A stretch of DNA of 64,000 nt from Rikenellaceae bacterium (GCA_017936385.1 JAGBFQ010000020.1:1-64000), one strand, 5' to 3'. Shown: positions 53,315-62,388, counted from the stretch's first letter. Notes: generated by a model not told the origin, from the sequence alone. Numbers and translations are program-made.

Positions 53315-53345
53315 CAAAATTACTATTTTTTTGTAAAACTACAAT
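53315..53345 (-). promoter_or_regulatory. Promoter of the surface lipoprotein gene
   Basis: On the minus strand the -7 element TAATTTTG (53322-53315) has an ATTG -33-like element at 53345-53342, 19 bp away. This would give a leader of about 250 bases before the ATG at 53057, containing the elongated hairpin and a second hairpin (GTTTAAC/GTTAAAC enclosing TTGCC/GGCAA, 53072-53114). Confidence 0.6.
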
Positions 53346-53359
53346 ATCCATTATCTTTT

Positions 53360-54046
53360 TTACTGCTCGGGATAGTGAATGGAGATTAGTTTTGTGGTGT
53401 TGGATTCGCCCGTTTGCTCGTTGTTCACCACGGCCAGCATTGTACCGACACCTTTAGCAAACCACGTCGTAACAAAGGTCTGCTCGGTGCGGCCTGCAAC
53501 CTTGGTAGTCGTATTGTACGAGAATTTCAGAGCGTTATAAATACGATTGTCGACCGTCAACGTCTCGTCGTTCATCAGTTGGTAGTCGTAAGCCTCGGTT
53601 GTAGTATTAAACCGCAGCCCCGCAATGCGAACCGTGCAGTCGAGCGTGCGATTGGGAAATTGTGTATAGCGGTCGATTGTCGACGGCAGGGCAATTAAAG
53701 TCCCGCGAGTCTGCACCTCGGCCCTTGCCATCTGCATCGTGCGATTTATACCAACGTAGGTTGTGTCGCCCGAGATTACGGTTTCGGCATAGAGAGTGTC
53801 ACCCACTTGTCGGTTGTTTGCATTGTATTGGACGGAACTTTGCGTGACACGCCAACATCCCTCTGCGAGTTGTGTCACGGAGTCGGTGTGTACGATGGAG
53901 TAACCCGTAATCTCGCCCTCCTGATTATAGACGGCATATTTCAGTGTGGTTCCGACGGTTGCAGGTATATACCAATTTTGTTGGATGTTTTGTGCTCGGC
54001 CGATTGAGTACACACATACACACAATAAGAGAATCAAACGTTTCAT
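53360..54046 (-). CDS. Secreted protein of unknown function, DUF3108-like
   Basis: 228 residues with a signal peptide (1-18, ending GRAQ). The beta-rich mature part, with GTTLKYAVYNQEGEITGY near the start and TFVTTWFAKGVGTMLA near the end, resembles the DUF3108-like periplasmic fold of Bacteroidetes. The match is by pattern only. It precedes the surface lipoprotein gene on the same strand but has its own unit, about 60 bases after the terminator of the CapD-like gene. Confidence 0.75.
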   Translation of the reverse strand: MKRLILLLCVCVYSIGRAQNIQQNWYIPATVGTTLKYAVYNQEGEITGYSIVHTDSVTQLAEGCWRVTQSSVQYNANNRQVGDTLYAETVISGDTTYVGINRTMQMARAEVQTRGTLIALPSTIDRYTQFPNRTLDCTVRIAGLRFNTTTEAYDYQLMNDETLTVDNRIYNALKFSYNTTTKVAGRTEQTFVTTWFAKGVGTMLAVVNNEQTGESNTTKLISIHYPEQ

Positions 54047-54052
54047 AATTGT

Positions 54053-54095
54053 ACAAAAAAAACAGTTACTGCCTTCGTTTATGGCAATAACTGTT
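54053..54095 (-). terminator. Intrinsic terminator after the CapD-like gene
   Basis: On the minus strand a 13-bp stem (arms 54083-54095 and 54061-54073, one G-U) is followed by at least eight T (the A-run from 54053 to 54060). Confidence 0.9.
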
Positions 54096-54124
54096 CCTTT
54101 TTTGCTTTGTAAATTCGCCCGAGG

Positions 54125-56068
54125 TTATGCAATCTGTCCCGACGACTCTTTTTGCTCGCGTTCTGCGTCCAATTTCTCGAATTGGGAGTTTTTGGAAATG
54201 AACTCGGGGACAATCTGTTTCATAGCGCGTACGGTATCCTCGACATAGACCTTACGGGCAAGTGTTTCGAGGTTGTCAAACAGCGGTACCATCTCCTCAT
54301 ATTCATACAAGCGCACCTTTGCCAAGCGAATCTTTTCGTGCGAAGTACGAATGGTGTTCTCCTCATTGCTGAGAACCTCCTCATAGAGTTTTTCACCGGG
54401 ACGCAGGCCTGTAAATTTGATTTTGATATCTTTGTCGGGCGTAAGTCCGGCCAACTTAATCATGCGAATGGCCAAGTCGACAATCTTCACGGCCTCACCC
54501 ATGTCGAATACGCAGATTTTGTTCTCGGTGGGCATTGTGGCAGCTTCCATAACCAAGCGGCACGCCTCGGGAATGGTCATAAAGAAACGTACAATATCGG
54601 GGTGAGTGACGGTAATCGGGCCACCGTTTGCAATCTGTTCGCGGAAACGAGGGATAACCGAACCATTGCTGCCGAGAACGTTACCGAATCGTGTGGTTAC
54701 GAATTTGGTACGTCCCTCAATCTTGCCATTCTCGATAGCGATACCCAAGCTTTGGACATAAATTTCAGCCAAGCGTTTCGATGCACCCATCACATTGGTG
54801 GGGTTCACAGCCTTGTCGGTCGACACCATAATCATCTTTTCGACGCCCGTGGCAACGCACATATCGGCAATATTACGGCTACCCACGACATTGGCATAAA
54901 CCGCTTCGCATGGGTTCTCCTCCATCAGAGGTACGTGCTTGTAGGCTGCTGCGTGGAACACGATTTGTGGTGTATATCGACGGAATGCCTCGTCCACACG
55001 ATGTTTGAATCTCACGTCGCCGATATACGGGGTAAACGACAATTCGGGATAGGTTCCCTCCAACTCCAAGCGCAGATTGTGCATCGGAGTTTCGGCATTA
55101 TCGAACAGAATGAGGTGTTTGGGCTTCATTTGTGCAATTTGTCGGCACAATTCGCTACCAATACTACCTGCGGCGCCGGTTACCATGATGGTCTTACCCT
55201 CGAAAGCGCGACTCACTTCGTCAACTTCGATTTTGATTTCGTCGCGTCCCAGCAAATCCTCGATTCGCACCTCACGGACATAGTTTTTCGATTTTGAATC
55301 CTCGTTATATTTATCAATAGGCGGAGTAATCAACATTTTGATTCCCACAGCCTCGCAATATTTAATCAGTCGTTCGGACTCCTCTTTTGCCGACTCATAG
55401 TTAGGGAACAGAACAGCCTTGATGCCGTTTTTTTCTGTCACCCAACGCAGGGTATCTTCGCTGTTGAAGTAGTATATGGGCATATCCGAAACCTTTTGTC
55501 CACGGCGTTTGGTACCATACTCAACAAAACCTCGGATTGTGTAATTCTCAGAGTAACGCAGACGAGCCTCCAGAGCAACGCTCTTAACTCCCGTACCATA
55601 TATTAATACTCTTGTGCGGTCATCTTTCGAAATACGCAGCATGAAAGTTTCGTATACGGTAATCATCACAATGCGCATTGCTACTTGGCTTGCCAGAGTC
55701 AAAGCCATATCAAACATCGCCACAGCTATCAGTTGTTTAACCGACAGATAACCCAACGCAAAAACAATCAGGTAGAGAATTGCCGATTTCAGCATTGCGT
55801 TCAAACACAATTTGCTGGCATCTCGCAAGGTCGAATAGCGAATGATGATGCGATATGTCTTGAGCAGGTAGCGTGTGGCGCACCCGATAATCACGGCAAG
55901 AGCCAGAACGCGTCCAATGACTCCCAACGGAAGTTGTACCGAAGAGAGCCAACTCATGGTCAGCATTGCAAATAGTGTAGACAACAACGATACAAAGGTA
56001 TCCAATGCGAATACCACCCAATGGTTCAGGTATTTTGTACCGGCGAATTTCTCGATTAAAGGACTCAT
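54125..56068 (-). CDS. CapD/FlaA1-like UDP-GlcNAc 4,6-dehydratase, membrane type
   Basis: The ATG at 56068 gives 647 residues: four or five transmembrane helices (about 15-150), a CoA-binding-like Rossmann domain (about 150-270), and a short-chain dehydrogenase domain with NAD motif TGAAGSIGSEL near 297 and a catalytic region VSTDKAVNPTNVMGASKR (with Lys in place of the usual Tyr-x3-Lys order seen in CapD homologues). This domain order matches EpsC/CapD/WbpM inner-membrane enzymes making UDP-2-acetamido-2,6-dideoxy sugars for capsule or O-antigen. No glycosyltransferase cluster is nearby. Confidence 0.93.
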   Translation of the reverse strand: MSPLIEKFAGTKYLNHWVVFALDTFVSLLSTLFAMLTMSWLSSVQLPLGVIGRVLALAVIIGCATRYLLKTYRIIIRYSTLRDASKLCLNAMLKSAILYLIVFALGYLSVKQLIAVAMFDMALTLASQVAMRIVMITVYETFMLRISKDDRTRVLIYGTGVKSVALEARLRYSENYTIRGFVEYGTKRRGQKVSDMPIYYFNSEDTLRWVTEKNGIKAVLFPNYESAKEESERLIKYCEAVGIKMLITPPIDKYNEDSKSKNYVREVRIEDLLGRDEIKIEVDEVSRAFEGKTIMVTGAAGSIGSELCRQIAQMKPKHLILFDNAETPMHNLRLELEGTYPELSFTPYIGDVRFKHRVDEAFRRYTPQIVFHAAAYKHVPLMEENPCEAVYANVVGSRNIADMCVATGVEKMIMVSTDKAVNPTNVMGASKRLAEIYVQSLGIAIENGKIEGRTKFVTTRFGNVLGSNGSVIPRFREQIANGGPITVTHPDIVRFFMTIPEACRLVMEAATMPTENKICVFDMGEAVKIVDLAIRMIKLAGLTPDKDIKIKFTGLRPGEKLYEEVLSNEENTIRTSHEKIRLAKVRLYEYEEMVPLFDNLETLARKVYVEDTVRAMKQIVPEFISKNSQFEKLDAEREQKESSGQIA

Positions 56069-56143
56069 AATCAAATCGTTTGTAGTGTACTTGGCAGGAT
56101 TGACATTACATTAGTCCCTGTCTTTCAGCGGTTAAATTCGTGA

Positions 56144-56151
56144 CAAAGATA
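56144..56151 (-). promoter_or_regulatory. -7 promoter element of the CapD-like gene
   Basis: TATCTTTG on the minus strand fits the consensus and gives a leader of about 70 bases. No good -33 element was seen. Confidence 0.55.
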
Positions 56152-56182
56152 ACAAAATAATCATAACCTTAATATATAATTG

Positions 56183-57382
56183 TCAAATATTTCGTGCTTT
56201 GAGTTTGGCAAGTCCACCCATAGAGGTCTCTTTGTAGAGACTCGGGATGTCGTGACCTGTTTGTTTCATAGCCTCAACAACGTCGTCGAAACTCACGCCG
56301 TGGTGGCCGTCCGAAAAAGTTGCGTAAATGTTGGCATCCAAAGCACGTGCCGCAGCAATGGCATTACGTTCGATGCATGGCACCTGTACAAGTCCGCACA
56401 CGGGGTCGCAAGTCAAACCCAAGTGGTGCTCCAAAGCCAACTCTGCGGCGTATTCGATTTGATTGGGAGTTCCACCAAACAGTTGACACGCAGCAGCGGC
56501 CATTGCGCAAGCAACACCAACTTCGCCTTGGCATCCAACCTCAGCACCCGATATTGAAGCATTGTTTTTCACTACGTTACCAAACAATCCAGCCGTTGCA
56601 AGTGCTCGAATGATACGCACCTCACGGAACTCATGAGCTTTGTACAAGTGATACAATACCGCAGGCAGAACACCACATGAGCCGCATGTCGGAGCCGTTA
56701 CGATGGTTCCTCCACCGGCATTCTCCTCCGATACAGCCAGAGCATAGGCATAGACGTTACCGCGAGAGTTGAGTGTGTGGGTGTAACCCTTGGCTTTGAC
56801 AAAATAGGTTGCCGCTTTGCGACGAACTCCGAGCCCTCCGGGTAGTACACCTTCGTGGTTCAGACCGTTGTCGATTGACTCTTTCATCACTTCCCAAACC
56901 TCTTTTAGGTAGTCCCAAATTCCCGAATCCTCGCAAGTGTCGACATATTCCCAAAAGGCACACCCTTCATTGCGACACCATTCGAGAATTTCGGATGCAG
57001 TCGAGAGCGGATAGATGTTTGTCGATTTGTTGATTTCGTGTTCGTCGACAATTTTACCGCCACCTATGCTGAATACAGTCCAGTTTTCGTTGATTTGTCC
57101 GTTGGTTATTGATTCGAAACGCATGCCGTTGGTGTGTCGTTCGAGCACTTCATCGGGTCGCCATACGATTTCGACGGGTGCGACTTTTTGCAGTTCATCG
57201 ATGATTGCCACGTCTGTCATGTGTCCTTTGCCGGTCGCGGCCAGACTGCCATATAGTGTAACTCTGAAAGAGTTTGCCTCGGGGTGTCGTGCAGCGAATT
57301 GTGCGGCTGCTTTGGCGGGTCCCATGGTGTGGCTGCTCGACGGTCCGCGTCCGATGCGATAAAGTTCTCTGAGTGATTCCAT
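56183..57382 (-). CDS. sdaA: L-serine ammonia-lyase (iron-sulfur dependent)
   Basis: It deaminates L-serine to pyruvate and ammonia. The ATG at 57382 (MESLRELYRIGRGPSSSHTMGP) gives 399 residues, the single-chain form with a beta domain (1-150) and an alpha domain. Cysteines likely to hold the [4Fe-4S] cluster are in PTCGSCG near 243 and CDPVCGLVQVPCIERN near 340. The upstream open frame lacks homology. It has a consensus promoter at 57422-57452. Confidence 0.95.
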   Translation of the reverse strand: MESLRELYRIGRGPSSSHTMGPAKAAAQFAARHPEANSFRVTLYGSLAATGKGHMTDVAIIDELQKVAPVEIVWRPDEVLERHTNGMRFESITNGQINENWTVFSIGGGKIVDEHEINKSTNIYPLSTASEILEWCRNEGCAFWEYVDTCEDSGIWDYLKEVWEVMKESIDNGLNHEGVLPGGLGVRRKAATYFVKAKGYTHTLNSRGNVYAYALAVSEENAGGGTIVTAPTCGSCGVLPAVLYHLYKAHEFREVRIIRALATAGLFGNVVKNNASISGAEVGCQGEVGVACAMAAAACQLFGGTPNQIEYAAELALEHHLGLTCDPVCGLVQVPCIERNAIAAARALDANIYATFSDGHHGVSFDDVVEAMKQTGHDIPSLYKETSMGGLAKLKARNI

Positions 57383-57421
57383 TAGCTGTGCGTTATGGTT
57401 AAATTTGGAACAAAATTCAAG

Positions 57422-57452
57422 CAAAGATACATTTTTTTTGTGGTTTTTCAAA
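57422..57452 (-). promoter_or_regulatory. Promoter of the serine dehydratase gene
   Basis: On the minus strand, -7 TATCTTTG (57429-57422) and -33 TTTG (57452-57449) are exactly 19 bp apart, placing the start about 35 bases before the ATG. Confidence 0.78.
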
Positions 57453-57538
57453 TTTTCTTGAAACGACATTGGGTGGCACACGTTTTGCTACAACGCAAAT
57501 ACATTGTTTAACGGTTTAATTTGAAGGAGGATTTATTT

Positions 57539-57976
57539 ATGTCAACTATCACAAAGCGAAATCAGAATTGGTTGCCGTCGATTTTTAACGATTGGTTGGG
57601 TCGTGAGTGGCTTGAACCACGTATGACAGGCGGTGTGACACCGGCCATTAACGTCAAGGAGACCAAGACTGAATATGTGGTTGAAGTTGCTGCGCCCGGC
57701 ATGTGTAAAGATGATTTCAAGGTGGCAGTTAATGATAATGGGGATATGGTGATAACCATGGAGCGTAAGGGTGAGGAGCGAGAAGAGAACCGCGATACCC
57801 AATATTTGCGTCGCGAGTTCTCGTACACACGTTTTCAGCAGACAATGATTTTGCCCGACGATGTTGAGTGTGAGCGCATTGAGGCTACTATGGATAAGGG
57901 TGTGTTGTGTATAACCCTGCCCAAGAAGCCAGAGATGACCGAGCATAAAATCGGTCGTCGTATCGACATTAAATAG
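57539..57976 (+). CDS. Small heat-shock protein, Hsp20 family
   Basis: An ATP-independent holdase of 145 residues with an alpha-crystallin domain (about 35-130): VEVAAPGMCKDDFKV, ITMERKGE, and the closing GVLCITLPKKPE motif. The ATG at 57539 is chosen because a perfect AAGGAGG lies at 57524-57530, eight bases upstream; such a strong Shine-Dalgarno is exceptional in this phylum. The upstream sequence shows no clear HrcA/CIRCE element. It is a single-gene unit with a strong terminator. Confidence 0.94.
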   Translation: MSTITKRNQNWLPSIFNDWLGREWLEPRMTGGVTPAINVKETKTEYVVEVAAPGMCKDDFKVAVNDNGDMVITMERKGEEREENRDTQYLRREFSYTRFQQTMILPDDVECERIEATMDKGVLCITLPKKPEMTEHKIGRRIDIK

Positions 57977-58013
57977 GCAGAGTCGTGTAAGTGTCGAGAA
58001 TGTGTGTATTGTC

Positions 58014-58060
58014 CGACCGACGGTCTGATTCATGTGAATCGGGCTGTCGGTCTTTTTTTT
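58014..58060 (+). terminator. Intrinsic terminator after hsp20
   Basis: GACCGAC and GATTCA on the left pair with TGAATC and GTCGGTC on the right around an imperfect middle, followed by eight T (58053-58060). Its T-run overlaps the next gene's -33 element. Confidence 0.88.
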
Positions 58061-58090
58061 GTGAAGTTATGCCAAAAATTACTAACTTTG
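58058..58090 (+). promoter_or_regulatory. Promoter of the panE-like gene
   Basis: TTTG (58058-58061) and -7 TAACTTTG (58083-58090) are 21 bp apart. The start is near 58097. Confidence 0.7.
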
Positions 58091-58106
58091 TCTGCGTGGT
58101 GACAGA

Positions 58107-58123
58107 ATGTGATGTTGTCACAT
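58107..58123 (+). promoter_or_regulatory. CRP/FNR-like palindrome in the panE leader
   Basis: ATGTGA (58107-58112) and TCACAT (58118-58123) form an inverted repeat with a 5-base spacer, resembling a CRP half-site pair but one base shorter than the E. coli spacing. GTGACA/TGTCAC overlap it (58099-58121). Lying just after the start point, it would act as a repressor site. Confidence 0.4.
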
Positions 58124-58155
58124 TATTGAAGTAAAACATCAAATAACAGCTGTAA

Positions 58156-59079
58156 ATGCTTAAATATCTGATTGTGGGCACGGGTGGTGTAGGCGGAACT
58201 TTGGCCTCGTGCCTGGCTTTGGACGGTCATAACGTAGATTGCATTGCGCGAGGGGCACACCTTGAGGCGATACGTACACACGGACTGAGTTTTCATTCCC
58301 ATCGAATGGGCGAACACCTGCTTCGAGTCGATGCTTTCACCGCCGAGGAGTATAGCCGTAAAGCTGATGTGATTTTTGTCTGTGTCAAGGGTTATTCGCT
58401 CGATTCGGTGACAGAGGTTGTTGCGCGTGCTTCGAAGCCCGAAACTTTGGTCATTCCTATACTTAATGTCTATGGTACCGGACCGCGTATTGCCCGTATG
58501 GTTCCGTCGGCTACGGTTATTGATGGATTGATTTACGTGGCTTCTTATGTCAATGCGCCAGGTGAGATTACCCAGTCGGGTGGTATCATGAAACTGATTT
58601 TCGGTGCTCGTCCCGAACAGGGCGTTTCGACCGAATTGATGAGTCGGGTGAGTGAGGAACTGACGGCCGCAGGAATCCCCAATGAGGTGTCGACCGACAT
58701 CAACCGCGACACCTTTATCAAATGGGCCTACATATCGCCTACTAACTGTGCGGGATTGTACCACAATGTCACGATGGGCGGGTTGCAATTCCCGGGAGAG
58801 GCTCAGGATATGTTCCGCGCCTTGTCGTGTGAGGCTCAGGCTGTGGGCGAGGCTATGGGTATTGAATTCGGAATGAATCTGGCGGACTACAATGTGGAGG
58901 TGGCTCGCAGTATTAACCCAGAGAGCACGGCTTCGACCCAGAAGGATGTTGCCGCAGGCAGACAATCCGAGATTCAGGGTATGCTGTTCGATATGGTGGA
59001 TTTGGGACGTGAAGTTGGCGTCCCTACCCCAACCTATGATATTGTTGCAAAGCGTTTTGAAAACTTAAGAAAATTATAA
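58156..59079 (+). CDS. panE: 2-dehydropantoate 2-reductase (ketopantoate reductase)
   Basis: NADPH-dependent reduction of ketopantoate in pantothenate synthesis. The 307 residues start with GTGGVGG (8-14), the dinucleotide motif; the catalytic Lys is likely in VKGYS, near residue 79, and the second in NRDTFIKWAYI, near 193. A PanE-related oxidoreductase with another substrate is possible, since no pan genes are adjacent. It is followed by the Tricorn-like gene after five bases. Confidence 0.85.
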   Translation: MLKYLIVGTGGVGGTLASCLALDGHNVDCIARGAHLEAIRTHGLSFHSHRMGEHLLRVDAFTAEEYSRKADVIFVCVKGYSLDSVTEVVARASKPETLVIPILNVYGTGPRIARMVPSATVIDGLIYVASYVNAPGEITQSGGIMKLIFGARPEQGVSTELMSRVSEELTAAGIPNEVSTDINRDTFIKWAYISPTNCAGLYHNVTMGGLQFPGEAQDMFRALSCEAQAVGEAMGIEFGMNLADYNVEVARSINPESTASTQKDVAAGRQSEIQGMLFDMVDLGREVGVPTPTYDIVAKRFENLRKL

Positions 59080-59084
59080 TTGAC

Positions 59085-62000
59085 ATGAAGAGAGTTCTAA
59101 CACTTTTGATGGTCGTTTTAGTGGCGCAGACATCGTTGGCACTTACTCCGCGATGGTTGCGCTATCCGGCCATTTCGCCCGATGGACAGAATGTGGCGTT
59201 CTGCTACAAGGGTAATCTGTGGATTGTGTCGACCGATGGTGGTCAGGCACGCCAACTTACAACCAACTCAGCTTACGACTATGCTCCCGTGTGGTCGCCT
59301 GACAGTCGTGAGGTGGCTTTTGCGTCGAACCGCTTTGGTGGTTTTGATGTATTTGCCGTTTCGGTCGATGGTGGCGAACCGGTGCGATTGACCACCCACT
59401 CGGCAGGCGAAACGCCTTGGTGCTATACCCCCGACGGTGAGGAGATTTTGTTCTCGGCTCAACGCGAAGACCCCGCCGAGAGTGTGATGTTTCCCGCTTC
59501 GTCAATGACCGAACTTTATGCCGTAAGTCGTCAAGGTGGCCGTGCACGTCAGGTGCTGGCAACTCCCGCCGAGGAGGTGAATTTTGTGGCAGGAACCGAG
59601 CGTTTTGTGTACCAAGACCGCAAGGGTGGCGAGAATGTGTGGCGTAAACACCACATATCGTCCATTACGCGCGACTTGTGGCTCTATGATGCAGGCAAGC
59701 ACACTCGTCTGACAACGTTCGAGGGCGAGGACCGTCAACCGCGTGTCTCGCCCGATGGCAAGACGGTTTATTTCCTCAGTGAGCGCGAGGGTTCGTTCAA
59801 TGTCTACTCTATGCCCTTGACAGAGCCGTTGAAGGTCGAGCGAGTGACAAACCACAAAACTCACCCCGTTCGTTTCCTTTCGTTGGCCGAGAATGGTACG
59901 TTGTGTTACGCCTACGATGGTGATATTTATATCAAACGTGAGGGCAAGCAGGCTGCAAAACTGAACGTTACGATAGCCGCCGATGATACCTCCAATGACC
60001 GCGCAATTTTGTCGGTCGGTATGAGCAGTGACTCGGATGTTTCGTCGGATGGCAAGCAGTTGGCGTTCATCTGTCGTGGCGAGGTGTTTGTGACCTCGGT
60101 GGACTACCCGACTACCCGACAAATCACCCACACGGCCGAGGCTGAATCCGATGTGTGTTTCTCGCCCGATGGTCGCAAGGTGGCTTATGCCTCCGAGAGA
60201 GATGGTAATTGGCAAATATTTACCGCCGAAATGACTCGCAAAGAGGACGTTGCATTCCCCTATGCAACCGCCATTGAAGAGAAACCACTGTTCAAAAACA
60301 ACAAAATTGACCGTCGAGCACCCCAATTCTCGCCCGATGGCAAGCAGTTGGCCTATGTCGAGGAGCGCGAGCGATTGATGGTGCTGGAACTTGCAACGGG
60401 CAAGACTCGCCAAATTACCGACGGCAGTCAATGTTATTCGACTCATGGAGCGTTTGATTATAGCTGGTCACCTGATGGTAAATGGTTTACACTCAGCTAT
60501 GTAGGCAACGGACACGACCCCTATACAGACATAGGCATTGTGTCGGCCGATGGTGGCGAGATTCACAACCTTACCAATAGTGGCTATACAGACCATTCTC
60601 CCCAATGGGTGTTGGGTGGCAATGCTATTTTGTTCACCTCGGAGCGTTACGGTATGCGCAACCACGCTTCATGGGGTACATTGCGCGATGTGATGATTGT
60701 GTTCCTTAATCGCGAAATCTACGACAAGGCGCGTATGAGCAAAGAGGAGCGCGAACTTGCAGCCGAAATCGAAAAACTTGCCCAAGCTGACGAGAAGAAG
60801 GAGGATAAAAAGGACTCTAAAGAGAAGAAAGATGGTAAAAAGGATGCACCTGCAAAAGTTACGACCAAGGATATTGTGGTTGAGTTGGAGGGTATCGATG
60901 AGCGTATTATGCGACTTACTCCTGTGTCGGCCAATATTGGCTATGCAACACTCGATAAGGAGGGTACAACGCTCTACTATCAAGCGGCATACGAGGCCGG
61001 TACCAATCTTTGGCAACTCGACCTGTCGAATGGAACTCCCACCAAGATAGGCTCGGCTTCGGGTCGTATGGTGTGGGATGCCAAGCAGACGACAGCTTTT
61101 ATTCTCGGTGGTCGTGCCCAGAAGTTCAAACCCGCAGGTCGCAAACTCGAATCAATCTCGGTGTCGGGCGAAATGCGCTTGGACCGTGCCGCCGAACGAG
61201 AGTATATGTTCGACCGTGTGTATCGTCAAGAGCGCGAACGATTCTATGTAGAGAGTATGCACGGTGTGGATTGGGATATGTTGCGTGATGCATACGCCAA
61301 GTTCCTGCCCCACATCGACAATAACTTCGATTTTGCCGAACTGCTCAGTGAGTGGCTCGGGGAGTTGAATGTTTCGCACACGGGTAGCGGCTATCGTGCT
61401 CCGCAACCTTCCAATGCTGATGTCACAAGTGACCTCGGATTGTTCTTTGACCAAAGCCACAAGGGAGATGGTCTGAAAGTGACGGAGATTCTGGCTCAAG
61501 GTCCGTTTGACCGTGCGGCTTCGCAACTTGCCGTGGGCGATATTATTGAGGCAATCGATGGTACCCCCATCAAAGCTGGCGAGGATTATCTGCCGTTGCT
61601 CAATCGTAAGGCCGGTAAACGCACTCTGGTGCGTATTCGCAAGGCGTCGGGTCAAACTGTCGAGGAGGTTGTAAAACCCATCTCGCTCGGCACCCGCAAT
61701 ACGCTGCTCTACAAACGTTGGGTGCGACGCACTGCAGCCGAGGTGGAGCGTCTATCGAACGGTCGTTTGGGTTATGTTCACATTCAATCTATGGGTGACC
61801 CGAGTTTCCGCACGGTATACTCCGACATCCTGGGTCGTTATAACAAGTGCGAAGGTATTGTGATTGATACTCGTTTCAATGGTGGCGGTCGTCTGCACGA
61901 GGACGTTGAAGTATTGTTCAGCGGCGAGAAGTACCTTACACAGGTGGTTCGCGGCAAAGAGGCGTGTGATATGCCGTCGCGCCGTTGGAATAAGGCGTCG

Positions 62001-62327
62001 ATTATGTTGATGGGCGAGGCAAATTATTCCAACGCTCACGGTACTCCGTGGGTGTACAAGCATCGCGGCATTGGCTCGCTGGTGGGTATGCCCGTACCGG
62101 GAACCATGACCAGCGTAAGTTGGGAGACGTTGCAGGACCCGTCGCTTTACTTCGGCATTCCGATTATAGGTTACCGCACAGCCGAAGGTCCTTATCTCGA
62201 AAACAGTCAGCTCGAACCCGACATCAAGGTTGCCAATTCGGCTGAGGAGGTTGTCCGTGGTCGTGACGAACAGTTGGAGGCCGCCGTTCGACAACTGCTC
62301 AAGGAGATAGATGCCGAAAAGAGATAA
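59085..62327 (+). CDS. Tricorn-like S41 protease with beta-propellers and PDZ domain
   Basis: A 1080-residue secreted protein: signal peptide 1-20; WD40-like (PD40) propeller repeats about 25-560, each with an SPDGxxVAF-type blade; a Lys/Glu/Asp-rich insertion near 570-590 (EKKEDKKDSKEKK); a helical C1 region; a PDZ domain about 780-870; and an S41 catalytic domain to the end. Catalytic candidates are Ser-His in NVSHTG near 762, the nucleophile Ser in ANYSNAHG near 978 and Glu in ENSQLEPD near 1037, matching Tricorn. It should trim peptides in the periplasm. It is probably transcribed with panE. Confidence 0.9.
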   Translation: MKRVLTLLMVVLVAQTSLALTPRWLRYPAISPDGQNVAFCYKGNLWIVSTDGGQARQLTTNSAYDYAPVWSPDSREVAFASNRFGGFDVFAVSVDGGEPVRLTTHSAGETPWCYTPDGEEILFSAQREDPAESVMFPASSMTELYAVSRQGGRARQVLATPAEEVNFVAGTERFVYQDRKGGENVWRKHHISSITRDLWLYDAGKHTRLTTFEGEDRQPRVSPDGKTVYFLSEREGSFNVYSMPLTEPLKVERVTNHKTHPVRFLSLAENGTLCYAYDGDIYIKREGKQAAKLNVTIAADDTSNDRAILSVGMSSDSDVSSDGKQLAFICRGEVFVTSVDYPTTRQITHTAEAESDVCFSPDGRKVAYASERDGNWQIFTAEMTRKEDVAFPYATAIEEKPLFKNNKIDRRAPQFSPDGKQLAYVEERERLMVLELATGKTRQITDGSQCYSTHGAFDYSWSPDGKWFTLSYVGNGHDPYTDIGIVSADGGEIHNLTNSGYTDHSPQWVLGGNAILFTSERYGMRNHASWGTLRDVMIVFLNREIYDKARMSKEERELAAEIEKLAQADEKKEDKKDSKEKKDGKKDAPAKVTTKDIVVELEGIDERIMRLTPVSANIGYATLDKEGTTLYYQAAYEAGTNLWQLDLSNGTPTKIGSASGRMVWDAKQTTAFILGGRAQKFKPAGRKLESISVSGEMRLDRAAEREYMFDRVYRQERERFYVESMHGVDWDMLRDAYAKFLPHIDNNFDFAELLSEWLGELNVSHTGSGYRAPQPSNADVTSDLGLFFDQSHKGDGLKVTEILAQGPFDRAASQLAVGDIIEAIDGTPIKAGEDYLPLLNRKAGKRTLVRIRKASGQTVEEVVKPISLGTRNTLLYKRWVRRTAAEVERLSNGRLGYVHIQSMGDPSFRTVYSDILGRYNKCEGIVIDTRFNGGGRLHEDVEVLFSGEKYLTQVVRGKEACDMPSRRWNKASIMLMGEANYSNAHGTPWVYKHRGIGSLVGMPVPGTMTSVSWETLQDPSLYFGIPIIGYRTAEGPYLENSQLEPDIKVANSAEEVVRGRDEQLEAAVRQLLKEIDAEKR

Positions 62328-62349
62328 GGCCTAAACTCTTTCAATGCAG

Positions 62350-62388
62350 GAGGATATTTCATCGAAAACGAAATATCCTCTTTTTTTT
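62350..62388 (+). terminator. Intrinsic terminator after the Tricorn-like gene
   Basis: A perfect 11-bp stem GAGGATATTTC (62350-62360) with GAAATATCCTC (62370-62380), followed by eight T (62381-62388). Confidence 0.95.

Noticed and set aside
53083-53457. Plus-strand ORF of 124 codons in the intergenic gap
   Set aside because: It covers the structured leader and the end of a minus-strand gene, with no promoter and no family resemblance.
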